A stretch of DNA of 64,000 nucleotides from Phlegmacium glaucopus (Eukaryota; Basidiomycota; Agaricomycetes; Agaricales; Cortinariaceae), in assembly GCA_015039465.1 (NCBI GenBank), contig MU130240.1:121287-185286 (forward strand). Direction: 5' to 3'. Positions 10,192 to 21,183 of this stretch are shown here, piece after piece. A model generated the notes under the pieces. It ran no database searches and was not told where the DNA came from. It saw only the letters and a list, made by a program, of their open reading frames with translations. Each line of letters begins with the position of its first letter. The stretch's first letter is position 1. The position numbers were made by a program, and so were the translations under genes.

Positions 10192-12372
10192 ATGAATTGG
10201 TCCCTGATAGGTCTTCTGGGGACTCATCCCTACCACACGCTGGCTGCATTACTTTTCGGCTGCATATTAACAAGGCAGTTGAAGAGGAGTAGAAACCATA
10301 ATCCAAACGGTCTTCCCCTACCACCAGGGCCCAAAGGCTATCCGCTGATCGGTAACCTCTTTGATATGCCGATCGATAAGCCTTGGCTCGTCTACGAAGA
10401 ATGGTCTAAGACTTACGGTAAGCTTTTTATGATGTATGGCCCCCTGTTGTGGATATTATTTAGTAGCTGGATATTTTAGGTGATATAATGTACTTCAATG
10501 TTCTTGGCCAGCACTTTTTGGTTCTGGGCTCCAAGGAAAAGACCAACGACCTGTTTGATAAAAGGTCTTCAAATTACTCAGACAGAATGCATATGCCTAT
10601 GACGATGGACCTGTATGTATAATATTCATTTCACCTCGAAGGGATTTGTCAAAAATATCTATTGCAGAATGCGTTGGGATTTCGCCATGACCTTTCAGCG
10701 TTACGGCGCGCGGTGGCGAAAACACAGGAAAATATTTCACGAATATTTTCATCCTAACGTGGTGTCCAAATATCTACCTGTTCAAAGACAAGAGGTCCAT
10801 GCTTTTTTGCGCCGACTACTTGCCACACCCGAAGAGTTTCTCCACCATATTGAACAGTACGTATCATGCTTGGTCCATGACTTTGCTGCAGGGGAAGGGC
10901 GCTAATAGATGATCTGGAAAATAAGCACATTTTCTGCTACCATCATGAAAATCACATATGGAATTGATATTCAAGAGTCTCACGATCCCTACGTCTTGCT
11001 CGCCGAAGAAGCCATGAGTGGATTTAACCAAGCCTCGATCCCTGGAACCTTCTGGGTAGACTTATTTCCTCCCTTGAAGTATATACCAAGCTGGTTTCCA
11101 GGTGCAGGTTTCCAAAGGAAAGCTGCATACTGGAGAGGTGTTAACGCATCTATGGCCGAAAAACCTTTCAGTTATGTGAAAGAACAATTGGTACGAGATT
11201 ATTCTTTTCGAGAATTCATGAGCTTTTCAAACAATTATTCTGCAGAAAATTGGCAAAGCTCCACCATCCATGGTAGCAAACCTCATTGAACGTCTTCCTG
11301 GTGAGGACGATCCTCAACGGCCCACGGAGGAAGGGGTTGCGCGAAACGTGGCTATTCTGGCCTACATAGGTCAGTGGCAACACAAATGGACTCTAAATGG
11401 ATGACTCCCTTACTTCTTTATCACCTTTCTATCAGGCGGTGCTGATACCGTAAGTGGGAAAAAAAAAAAAAACACCAAATTGTTAATAACTTGTTAATTG
11501 GACACGCATAATTAGACAGTCTCAACAGTGAAAGCGCTATTCCTGGTGATGGCACTACATCCGGAAGTCCAGAAGAAAGCCCAAGCAGAACTCGACGCTG
11601 TGGTAGGCCCAAATCGCCTCCCAAATTTTGAAGATCGTCCTTCTCTGCCATATATCGATGCTATTCTCCAAGAATCGATGCGTTGGCATTTAGTAACGCC
11701 TCTTTGTAGGCCTTTTTATCATCATGGTTATGAATATCCTGAACGGTTTCCAAGGTGTTCCCCACATGGCTACTAACGACGATGAATATGACGGTTACTA
11801 TATTCCCAAAGGGACAGTCGTGTTCCCTAATGCATGGCCAGTACAAACGATTACTCTTATTTTCTGTCCTTACTTTGTTGTTTAGGTCCATGTTGCACAA
11901 CCCTGAAGTCTTTAGCGACCCCATGGAATATAGGCCTGAACGGTTTCTAAAGGATGGGAAACTCAATCCCGATGTGATGGACCCAAGATCTGTGGCATTT
12001 GGTTTTGGACGCCGGTCAGTAGATCCAACATATTCTGCGACGTACATCTCATAGAATATTTTCTCCCCCAGTATTTGTCCTGGAAGACACTTCAGTGACA
12101 ACGCCTTATACTCAATTATATCTTGCCTTCTTGCAGTCTATGACATCAAACCGCCAGTTAACGACCATGGCAATATCATCAAGCTCAAACCCGAGTTCAC
12201 CAGTGGAATACTGTCGTAAGTTGCTAAGAACGATTATATAAATACAAGTAACAGGTTAGCCTGAAACCTCTTTGCCCTTGATAGGTACCCCGTCCCCTTT
12301 AAGTGTATTATCAGCCCTCGATCGCCTGCGGCCGAAGCGCTAGTCGGGGACTCTGTTAATGAAGATGGTTGA
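10192..12372 (+). CDS. Cytochrome P450 monooxygenase (O-methylsterigmatocystin oxidoreductase-like)
   Basis: Haem-thiolate monooxygenase, probably ER-anchored and using NADPH-P450 reductase; substrate unknown. Exons that keep frame throughout: 10192-10417, 10480-10612, 10668-10856, 10926-11190, 11246-11369, 11436-11449, 11516-11705, 11755-11836, 11886-12014, 12072-12215, 12285-12372 (1584 nt, 527 residues, the usual length). The N-terminal anchor is followed by the proline hinge LPLPPGPKGYPLIGN. The I-helix GGADTT straddles a 14-nt micro-exon, the K-helix ESMRW corresponds to ExxR, and FGFGRRICPGR is the haem ligand loop. The eighth intron has a GC donor (GCCAGT, 11837). No stop or frameshift was found, so the gene looks functional. 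Family assignment is firm; the CYP subfamily is not assigned. Confidence 0.9.
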
Positions 12373-12454
12373 GGTCGATTTCCTGATTATTGTACTATCT
12401 TCGAAAGAGACTTTTCAGTCGAGATCAACATCATCTGGCTGTGATTTCCCAGTA

Positions 12455-12585
12455 TGCAATTTATAGGCTGCATTATTTTTCGGCTGGATGTTACTTAGAC
12501 AGTTGAGAAAGCCTGAGAGTAAGAGCAATAATCTGAACAGTCTTCTCTTACCACCAGGCCTCAAACACTACCCGCTGATTGGTTA
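12455..12585 (+). pseudogene. Relic of a second P450 first exon
   Basis: Translation contains LFFGWMLLRQLRKPES and LLLPPGLKHYPLIG, matching the anchor and hinge of the adjacent P450 without the rest of the gene. It suggests a former tandem copy. It ends at about 12585. Confidence 0.75.
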
Positions 12586-12599
12586 GTCTCTCGTAGACA

Positions 12600-14310
12600 G
12601 CTTCGATATATGTGATGTGACATGAGTTATGGATCACGATATATGAAGTATGGTTTCGACCGACCCAAGCGACGGTTTCCAATCACGCGTCACCAGCGTA
12701 GGTAAGCTGTGACGGTCCCAAGCCGCTCACGCTGCTCACTCCCATCCGGACGCACTCTGGCACCAGCTCGGCTCGCGCTCACACTCTCGACTCTCTGCTG
12801 CTGATCTCAGCCTGTCACTGTCCGTGCACACGCGACGCGACGTAAAGCCCAAAAGCAAGCTGGATCAGGTACATCCCTGGATCATCCAGGGATGTAACCT
12901 GGAACCGAACAAAAAAAGGAACCGAACAGGAATAGGGCTCGGGCTCAGATGCGATGCGACGAAAGATGTGGATTCGGACAGGGGACAAGACCATGTCACA
13001 CCTCCGTAAGTTGGATGACTTGGATTTGAATCGACTACTTATCCACAATTGACATAGAGCACTCAGAACAAAGCAAAAAAAAGTCGCTGCGCAATGGCAA
13101 CGGCACTCACGCAAGAGGAGCGAACCGATCCTCGGTTAAGTGGGAGGATGCCAAGAGTCCTCCTTCCTCGATCAAGGTCTTGACGTATGTCATCAAGCTG
13201 GCTCTGGCTAGTGGTAGTAGGTAGTAGTGAAGAGGATGGTGATCAGTAAAGGACTGGCATCAACAGGAGGGGCCAATTGAGAGCAGCAGTGAGTTCAATG
13301 CATAAACTTATATATTGCCTGCCACTGATAGTACACGAGGCAGAATTGCCAATCTCTCGAAAGTGAGGCGTCATTTAATTTTGAGTGCGTTACATACACC
13401 TGCCAAGGTATGAAGGTATGTTCCTGCCATTATTATATGTAGCCGAATGTACCGCCAAGTGGAACCTGATTCAAGAACTGACCCAGCTCTGTCACGTCCA
13501 TCTGACCCTGCCCAGAACGGGCATTTCGCCAACTCGCTCAAGCCCGATGCTCTGGGATTGCTAGCAAAAGGTTCGCCCATCAAAATATGAAGCTGTCACG
13601 AAGGCTAAAAATGACAGTTCTTAGCCCACCATGCCTGTTTTCTTGCGGAGGAATGACGGTTGACTGAGGAGAAGAGACGGTTTCTTTACAATTTCAGGCT
13701 GCCACAAATGCAGAACGGTAGTTCTCGCCTCTGTCCTGGCTCAGCAAGCTAGCTCCGTCAGGTAAGCCCCTTGATCATTCCACCCTTCACTACTAATACG
13801 TGTGCTTGTAGCTCCTTGCTTCCTGGTCTCAAGGAAGCTCTAGATCCCTCAACCACAAGTCTTTCCTCGCGCCCCAGGTCTTTCCCCACCTTATCACTGT
13901 CACCACTCTCCCACCTTCCTTGCCTGACTGGTTCCACCTGGCCCAGCAGCTCCGGGCCAGTTCCAAGTCGTCACAGCGCAGGTGAACCTCATCCAATGCC
14001 AGCCCCTGCAAATCCGAGGCTGTTTCCTAAATGCTTGCTGCGTCGACGAGCAATCCACCATTGGCAGTCACAAACCCATCAGAAGCCCCTGTGGCCGTGC
14101 CCGATCCTCATCGGCAACAGTCAGTTCATCAACAGGCTTCCTAGCTCTCTGAAGCGTGAGTTAGATGTCCTTGTGCACAAAAACCTATTAATTTAATAGC
14201 CGAATCATTTGTCTTTAGTCATATGAAACATGTATGAAAACGAACATAAGACGCGCATCGTCTTTCAGCTTCCTTTATTCACCTCTCTCTCTCTCTTTGC
14301 CCGACATCAC
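12600..14310. other. Spacer without a confident gene
   Basis: No homologous protein recognised. A perfect 12-bp-arm palindrome (ACATCCCTGGAT, c, ATCCAGGGATGT) sits at 12871-12895. Ser/Pro-rich open frames at 13771-14196 could be 5' leader of the recombinase element or chance. Confidence 0.4.
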
Positions 14311-14318
14311 ATCATCAC

Positions 14319-16105
14319 ATGCCTACCCAATGCCGTCAGCTCCCCGCTATCTCGCCGCTGGACTTGCCTGCGTTTGCAGGTATTCCCGGTTCTACGAAAA
14401 TTGACAGGATAGGCGAGATCGAGGACAGTGACATCGCTGTGGACATGGAAGACGAGCAAGGCACCGTTCCAGACCTTGCCGAAGAGGATTTAATTGAAGT
14501 TGATGATGGAGAAACACTTGTCGGCTTGCCATCGCAATGGTCTGACACAATTACGGGGGCCTCAAAAGCAGTATCAGAGCGTACTGAGAAGGGCTATCAG
14601 CGGTAAGCCCTAACCTTTGCTGGCTTCTTTCTCGGCCTTTCCGTTTTGATATTGATATTGATATTGATACCGATCTCACTCTGTAGCCTCGTGGATGCAT
14701 GCATGTCCTTCCTGATTTCAAAGAACTTAATCAAGACAAAGGAAGAATTCTTATGCAAGAGTCCACCTCAGGATTCTGCGCGATTCATTATTGCTTGGAT
14801 AATGAATGAGTGAGTTCTATACCTGTACCTGTAACCGCCTCATCGAGGAGTCGAGACTAACAACTTTTGAAGATGTGACAGTTGCAATCTTGATGGGAGC
14901 AACAAAAGTTCGTCTACAATCCGGAGCGGCTATACGCATGCCCAGAAAATGCGTGCCGCTATGACCTATGCATTCGGTAGGCTTTATGGCTGTGGCAACC
15001 GGTCCTGGCAAATGGATGAATCCCAGGGAGTGATGGTCGGAAATCCATCCATTTCTACTGAGGTTTCCAACTACATGCTTGCTTTACACCGCCGTAAGGT
15101 CAGGACCTTTTCTTGACTGTCTGACTTCATTTTACTGGTACTTAGGTTCAGGGAGGTGAAACCTCCACCAGCGCTCGTGCGATGACACCAGTGAGTAAGC
15201 TCAAGGTTCTTGCCTGTCCTTCATCTTTTCACACAGTGTTTAGGGAATGATGGAGAAGCTGTACGACTTCAACCATCAAGCTGAGCTTTGGGAGGTCGGA
15301 AAATGCGCACCAAACAGTCGGAACGCTGGTTCATGGGGGGGGCCGTTCCACCGTCGGCTGGTTCAGGCTGTCTATACGATTTCATACTTGTGTTTGCTTC
15401 GCATTGATGAGGTCCTGAAAATTCGCAGGGAACATATTAAATTAGAGGAGGAGGGTAAGGTCACTCTGACACTGCCCTTCCGTAAGACACATCAGTTTGG
15501 AGGTAAATATTTTATGTGAATTATATGTATATGGATAAGTTGCTTACTTATCTATCATCTTGTTGTAACGGTACAGATATCAAGCCATTTGTTCTGTACC
15601 CTCTCGGTCCAGAAGAAACTTATCTGTGCCCCGTTTGTGCCTTGGCTGACTGGATACACACCTCGAAGATCACCTCTGGCTTTCTGTTTCGCCAGCTGGC
15701 TGCTGGTAGACCTGCTGAGAGAGATAGCGCGGTGGTAGGTTTGCTTCTTTCATCCTCTTAAATTTGGTATGAGTCCTTATCTTTTCTTTTTTTTCGGAGA
15801 CATCTGCCCAGTTTCTAGAGATGTTCCGTCGCAACCTCACTGAGATCGAGGTCGACTTCACCCCTTACGGAACACATTCCTTTCGACGAGGAGGATGTCA
15901 GTACCTAGCATCAGTTCGACGCTGGCTTCTTCGGAGGATCTGTGAGTGGGGTGGCTGGAGTACAGAGTTCTCTAACATGACAATTGTAAAGTACCTGATT
16001 TCCTGGAGTGACGACCCAACGGAATCCCGGGATGAGTTCTTCAACCCAAAATGTATTGCTACAGTTAGGTGCCCTCACTGTGGAAGGTCTTGTTGTTGCT
16101 CATAG
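14319..16105 (+). CDS. Crypton-like tyrosine recombinase
   Basis: Predicted DNA breaking-rejoining enzyme that would mobilise its element through a phosphotyrosine intermediate. Several exons join in frame (introns near 14603, 14810, 15100, 15200, 15502 and 15736). After an acidic N-terminal region comes a helical core-binding part and then the catalytic domain: box I arginine in CLLRIDEVLKI, the HxxR motif in GTHSFRRGG, and a candidate nucleophile tyrosine in IVKYL about 60 residues later. All key residues are present and no internal stop was found. It ends in a Cys-rich tail (CPHCGRSCCCS). It is convergent with the SAP-like gene, 114 bp away, which suggests a two-gene mobile element. Family is a fair call from the catalytic pattern; activity is inference. 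Confidence 0.75.
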
Positions 16106-16219
16106 TTGCTTGTAGATTATATGAATTAGTATTATTTTCCATTAGAAAATGTATGTGGGTAATTAGAATAGCAAGCAAATGACTACCGTAATGAATGAAT
16201 GACTACTGCTCTCGCTCTC

Positions 16220-17863
16220 TCACTCAGCCTGTAATTTTTGATACATCCTCGCGATGTCGGCTGGCTTACACATGACGTGCACTTGCCCATTCTTCCTGTA
16301 GACGAAGGTGGATGCAAAGCTATCACCGTACTCTTTCTTTGCCTGCTCGGTAAGCCGACTGTTCTCTTCTACCCGCAGAGCTTTGAGCCGGTTGATGATT
16401 GCTGTGTAATTCATTCTGGTTCCTGTCGAATCACTGAACTCCTTCCAGAAATTGGCCTCAGATCCTTCACGCCATCGCTGGACAATGTACTGTATTTGTA
16501 GGCTCATCAGGAAAGTAGACTGGCGGGTGTTAAAAAATCATAAAGACAAACCTTCCATTCAGAATGACGTGATTTCAACACGTTCCACTGCCTTGACTTC
16601 CAAGGTCCGTCAACTTTTGAGCTTGCATAAACAAATGGCCAATACACGATGGCGATGGGAACATCCTTGATGTGCAAGGCTGACTGTCCATCCCAATTTG
16701 TCGATGTGTCGTCCCACATCCGGTTGAGTCGAGGCAGATCGTCAGCAAATGTTGGCGCAGGTGGAAATGGGACGTCATCCGGAGTGAATGTGAGAGTGGT
16801 GTTATTTCCGAGTGTAAGGGTGCGTGCTTCAGGTGAGGAGATCGTCATGGCTTGGGACTCCTCTTGAATGTTCTCAGGTGGTGATTCCGATTCGGGCTGA
16901 GGCTCGACAAATGTTGTGCTGGCAGCCGAAGAATATCGAGGGGTTGGGGTACTTGCAAGAAGCACTGGTAGAACACATTGATATGGTCCCTTGATGATGG
17001 CCTTTATCTCATCGAAACCACTGTTGATGGTGTCGTTGAGCGCAGATGTGTTCTGTTTTAAAAAAAGAAAGATAAGGTAAGAAAAAAAAAGAATACACGG
17101 TACTCACCACATGTCGGCCAGCTGCCTGGGCTCGATACGCATCACGGGCTGGCTTGTTCATGTGAGGGAACCTTTTCAGTATGTTGTTTGCCTGGGTTTA
17201 TTAACCGGTCAGTAAATGGGAGAAAGCAAGATATGTGTCATGCATAACTTACCCAATCGAGGTCAGCCTTGCCATTGACAACTTGCGATGCAGCAAGTTG
17301 TACGGCCTGCGTCGGGAGCATTGCTGGTGCACGAGGCACAGCCTGTTGTTGACCGGGGAAATGGCTCTCTGCAAGGGATGCAGACGGCTTCTTGGAAGTC
17401 CTCTTGCTGCCGATTCGGGGACCTCTGTGTGTGCGACGAGCTCCGGGAAGGATGCTATTATATATATATATATATATAGTAAGTAACGACAATATAACAA
17501 ACGACAAATGTAATGATTGTCAAAAGAAACACATGTACGCACCGATCCCATGCAGCCTGATTCCGACTAAACGTGCGCAGCTCGTTCTTGAGGGCTTTCT
17601 TGTTGCCAGAGTAGTGCAGGCCGAATCCACGGCACCAGTCTTTGAGGGTCGTCTTGTCCTGCTTGTTTCTGGGCAGAAAATCAAAATCAGCTGAAGTAAG
17701 TGGGCGGCATCGTCACGTCAGGATAAGGAAAAGGGACGACTCACATGTCCAGGAGCCAGGTCTCCATCTTGCCATCCACGACATGTGGGAACGGCATCGG
17801 CTCCTCCTTGATGTCTACGTCCATGGGATCATCACCACGGCCACCGTTGCAGCAGGAGTCCAT
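16220..17863 (-). CDS. SAP-like DNA-binding protein, companion of the recombinase
   Basis: Start at 17863 (MDSCCNGGRG...). Exons splice in frame through introns near 17700, 17500, 17230, 17080 and 16530. Near the N-terminus KDWCRGFGLHYSGNKKAL followed by LKNELRTFS resembles a SAP helix-extended-helix DNA-binding motif. A basic linker, a Ser/Pro-rich region and a conserved C-terminal part (DDTSTNWDGQS, FWKEFSDSTGTRMNYTAI, EYGDSFASTFVYRKNG) follow. I recognise this C-terminal pattern as recurrent in agaricomycete genomes but know no function. One intron contains the (TA)n run at 17458-17478. The convergent recombinase suggests a DNA-targeting or regulatory partner; that is inference. Confidence 0.65.
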
Positions 17864-18454
17864 TATGGAATTTATTGTGCCTGGCTGTTTGCGAACGAGG
17901 CAGAAGAAGCAGGAGATCGAGATTGATGTTATCGCGAGAAAACCGAGGGCAAGGACAAAGCCCAGGTGAAGGTGAAGGTGACGAGCCTGATCAGGATCAG
18001 GAGCTCGAGCGATGTCGACAGAGCTGCTGCTGTCGTCGGTGCTGGCCAGAATCGGGGTCGTAGTAGTCTTGGCCTCGATCCCGATCACACTCACCGCCGT
18101 CGAGGCGCCATGTTCCGTCCTGCTCTGGCAGTGATCTAATTGAAAGGGGACGGGGGGCATCAGCAAGCCGAACTGAGCCGACGGCGGACGAAGGCGTCCA
18201 AGGCAAACAGGGGCAAAAGCGCCCAAATTGGGCCAAGGCCCGTCCCCGGAACCGAACTACGGTTCTGCCGAGGCCTGAGCCAGTTCCGCATCCCACGTGA
18301 CTCGGCCAACCGTCAAGATCTCAACAGAAGTGTTGGGCGGTGCAGCATTATGTAAGGTTTACCTATGATGTATGCATTTTCCCACGGTTCATTGTCCCAA
18401 CCAACCGTTGCACTGCATGTAAAACCAGCGAGTCAGACACCAGCGCCATTCCTG

Positions 18455-21183
18455 ATGCCTGTGAAATCTCGCCGAAAACTGGTTGGACACCAACTACTCT
18501 ATGCCATCTCCGTGTTTGCGAGTTTGGGCGTATTTCTCGTGGGTCTTGCCACAAAACACGTTTTTACATATTTTCTGACGGTTTTACAGTTCGGATATGA
18601 TCAAGGGCATGTATCGTTTTGACCCCCTGGTATGCCAGCTAATAACCCAAACTGAACACGTAGTGTGATGTCTGGAATCATTACTGGTCCTCATTTCATC
18701 AGTTTTTTCAAAACTCCAACTGCTATCGAAGTTGGGAGTATTGTGGCCGTTTTAGAGATTGGCGCCTTTAGTAAGTCTTTAGATTTACTCCTGATTACTA
18801 ATTTTCACACATCCACTTCAAAGTTACTTCCATAGCGGCGGGAAGGATTGGCGATCTCGTGGGTCGGAAATGGACCTTACTTGGAGGCGCAGTTATATTC
18901 ACTGTTGGGGGACTCGTTCAAACATTTACAGTCGGCATCTGGACAATGATTCTGGGACGAATCATAAGCGGTTTTGGTGTTGGGCTACTTTCGTGAGTAT
19001 CATTTGATAGCTTGTTGCCGTCAACTGAGATATGTCGCCAAGAACTATCGTTCCCATATATCAGAGTGAGATATCTCCTCCAAACCATGTACGACAGGTC
19101 ATTCCCTCCCCTTGCCACCCCCATACTCATAGTCTTTAGAGAGGTGCATTGGCTTGCGCGGAATTTACTGGTAACATTGTTGGTTACTCCTTCTCAGTCG
19201 TAAGTCCAGTATCTGTTCTCGTCAACGAGAGTACCATCACCTAAACGTCACGTAGTGGATAGATTATTTCTGCTCTTTCATCGACTCGAATCTATCATGG
19301 CGTCTACCCCTTTTCATCCAATGTATCATCGGTGCTATACTCGCCGGAGGAACTTTCCTCATTCCCGAAAGCCCGCGGTACGTACAGATATTTTAGCCCA
19401 TCTGTCCATGCATCTTTACACTTGCGACTAGTTGGCTTATAGACAACGATAAAGACCAAGAAGGCTTACAAGTTCTTGCAGACCTTCATGGAGGCGACCT
19501 AAACAACTCAGTTGCACAAGCAGAATTCAAAGAAATTAGGGACAAAGTTATTTCAGAGGCACGTTCTACGCTAATGCTTTACGTTCAACAATCTGATCCA
19601 TGAATTTCTTAGCGTGAATCTGGGGAGGGTAGATCCTACAAAACAATGTGGGCCAAGTATAAAAGACGTGTTTTGTTAGCTATGTCCTCGCAGGCATTTG
19701 CTCAACTTGTAAGTAACATCATCTTTGAAGCAATTTGGACTCTATGCTGACCCCTCAAGATAGAATGGTATAAATGGTGACAAATCTTTCGTTATTACCT
19801 ATCTCACCGCCTCTAAGCTCACAGTTCATTGCGATAGTAATCTCTTATTATGCTCGTGAGTAAACTTCTCATCCAAATTCATGCTGATACCTAACCGATG
19901 TACGTACAGCCCGCGTGTTTGAAGGCAAGCCGTATTTAACTGATGTCATCCAATCTTTCTCTGACCGATTGAATGTGTAGAGGCCGGGTGGATAGGCCGT
20001 CAAGCAATTCTTATGACAGGCATTAACTCGCTGATCTATATTCTCAGTACTCTCCCACCGTAAGAATGTCTTTTCTCACCTCCTGAGATCGCGCATTAAA
20101 TTGTTTTCAGGTGGTATCTCGTTGATCGTTGGGGTCGTCGTCCCATATTGTTATCTGGAGCCGTTGTCGTGAGTGTATCTTAAATGACCCGTTGCTTGAT
20201 CATGCCTTCACTTTGTTTCTCTAGATGGCATTGGCACTTGCCGCTACGGGTTATTTTATTTACCTAGTTGAGCCATGGACACCTAATGCAGTAGTAGCAA
20301 GCGTTATCATATTTAATGCAGCGTTTGGGTATAGGTATGAGCTTTTTTACGGTAAATCTCTTCTCAACAGCCGTCTCATGTCTTACAGTTGGGGCCCGCT
20401 ACCTTGGTTGTACCCGCCAGAGGTGAGCTGTGCTTTAGTAGTTTTCAGTTGTCAGAAGTTAATCTTCTCCTTGGGATGTCGTAGATAATGCCTCTCACAT
20501 TCCGAGCAAAAGGGGTATCATTGTCCACAGCGACAAATTGGGCATTCAACTGGGTGGTTGGCCAAACGACTCCTTACCTGCAAGATTTGATTGAATGGCG
20601 GCTATACTTTATGCATTCTTTCTTTTGTGTTTGTAGTTTCATTCTTGGTCAGTCACGTTTTCTATTTCTTCTTCCTGCGCGTGCTAATTCCCTCTGATCT
20701 CATTTGTTCATTTGTTCGCCACCGATCTTGTGATATTGTAGTATACTTCAGTCCGTTTCAGCAGTTGTTCTCGTTATTCTCTACGCTAACTCCCCTTTGT
20801 TAAAAGTGTACCCCGAGACGAAAGGTGTACCTCTCGAGGAGATGGACTTGGTTTTCGGAGAAGGTAAATTTTCGTCTGAGTAGTGTTCATTATTCTGATG
20901 AAGGCGTTCTTCACATCGCCATTTCTCAGGAGGCGACAAGATTCCGAAGTATACTTCCGGTGGAGGACTCTCGCCATGGGTCAAACGTATTTTTACCAAC
21001 GGCGGTTGGCGCTCAGCCAATAATCGCATCCCCAATCGTACAGAACAGGGATCGTATACGCCACTTCGTGGTGATTACGACCACGACCACGGCTGTGATG
21101 AATATAGTGAAGTGCAAGATCCTGAAGAACATGTCGGTGGGGACTATGAGATGATAAACCGCAATCCTGGTCATGAAAGTTGA
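18455..21183 (+). CDS. MFS sugar transporter (hexose/polyol type)
   Basis: Twelve-helix plasma-membrane proton symporter of the sugar porter family. Start MPVKSRRKLV at 18455; about a dozen short introns join in frame. Diagnostic motifs: FGYDQG + VMSGIITG in helix 1, GRIGDLVGRK in loop 2-3, PESPRW after helix 6, AQLNGINVISYYA in helix 7, DRWGRRP in loop 8-9, and YPETKGVPLEEMD at the C-terminus. The first-helix intron uses a GCATGT donor (about 18609). It ends with an acidic cytoplasmic tail (NRNPGHES stop at 21181-21183). The last codons and 3' flank are duplicated downstream at 23695 and 25135. Substrate cannot be read from sequence. Confidence 0.88.

Noticed and set aside
12815..13114. Open frames on both strands as a small gene
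   Set aside because: No family resemblance, no signal or domain, and overlapping frames of equal quality on both strands.
17458..17478. (TA)n run as a regulatory or fragile site
   Set aside because: Simple microsatellite within an intron of the SAP-like gene.
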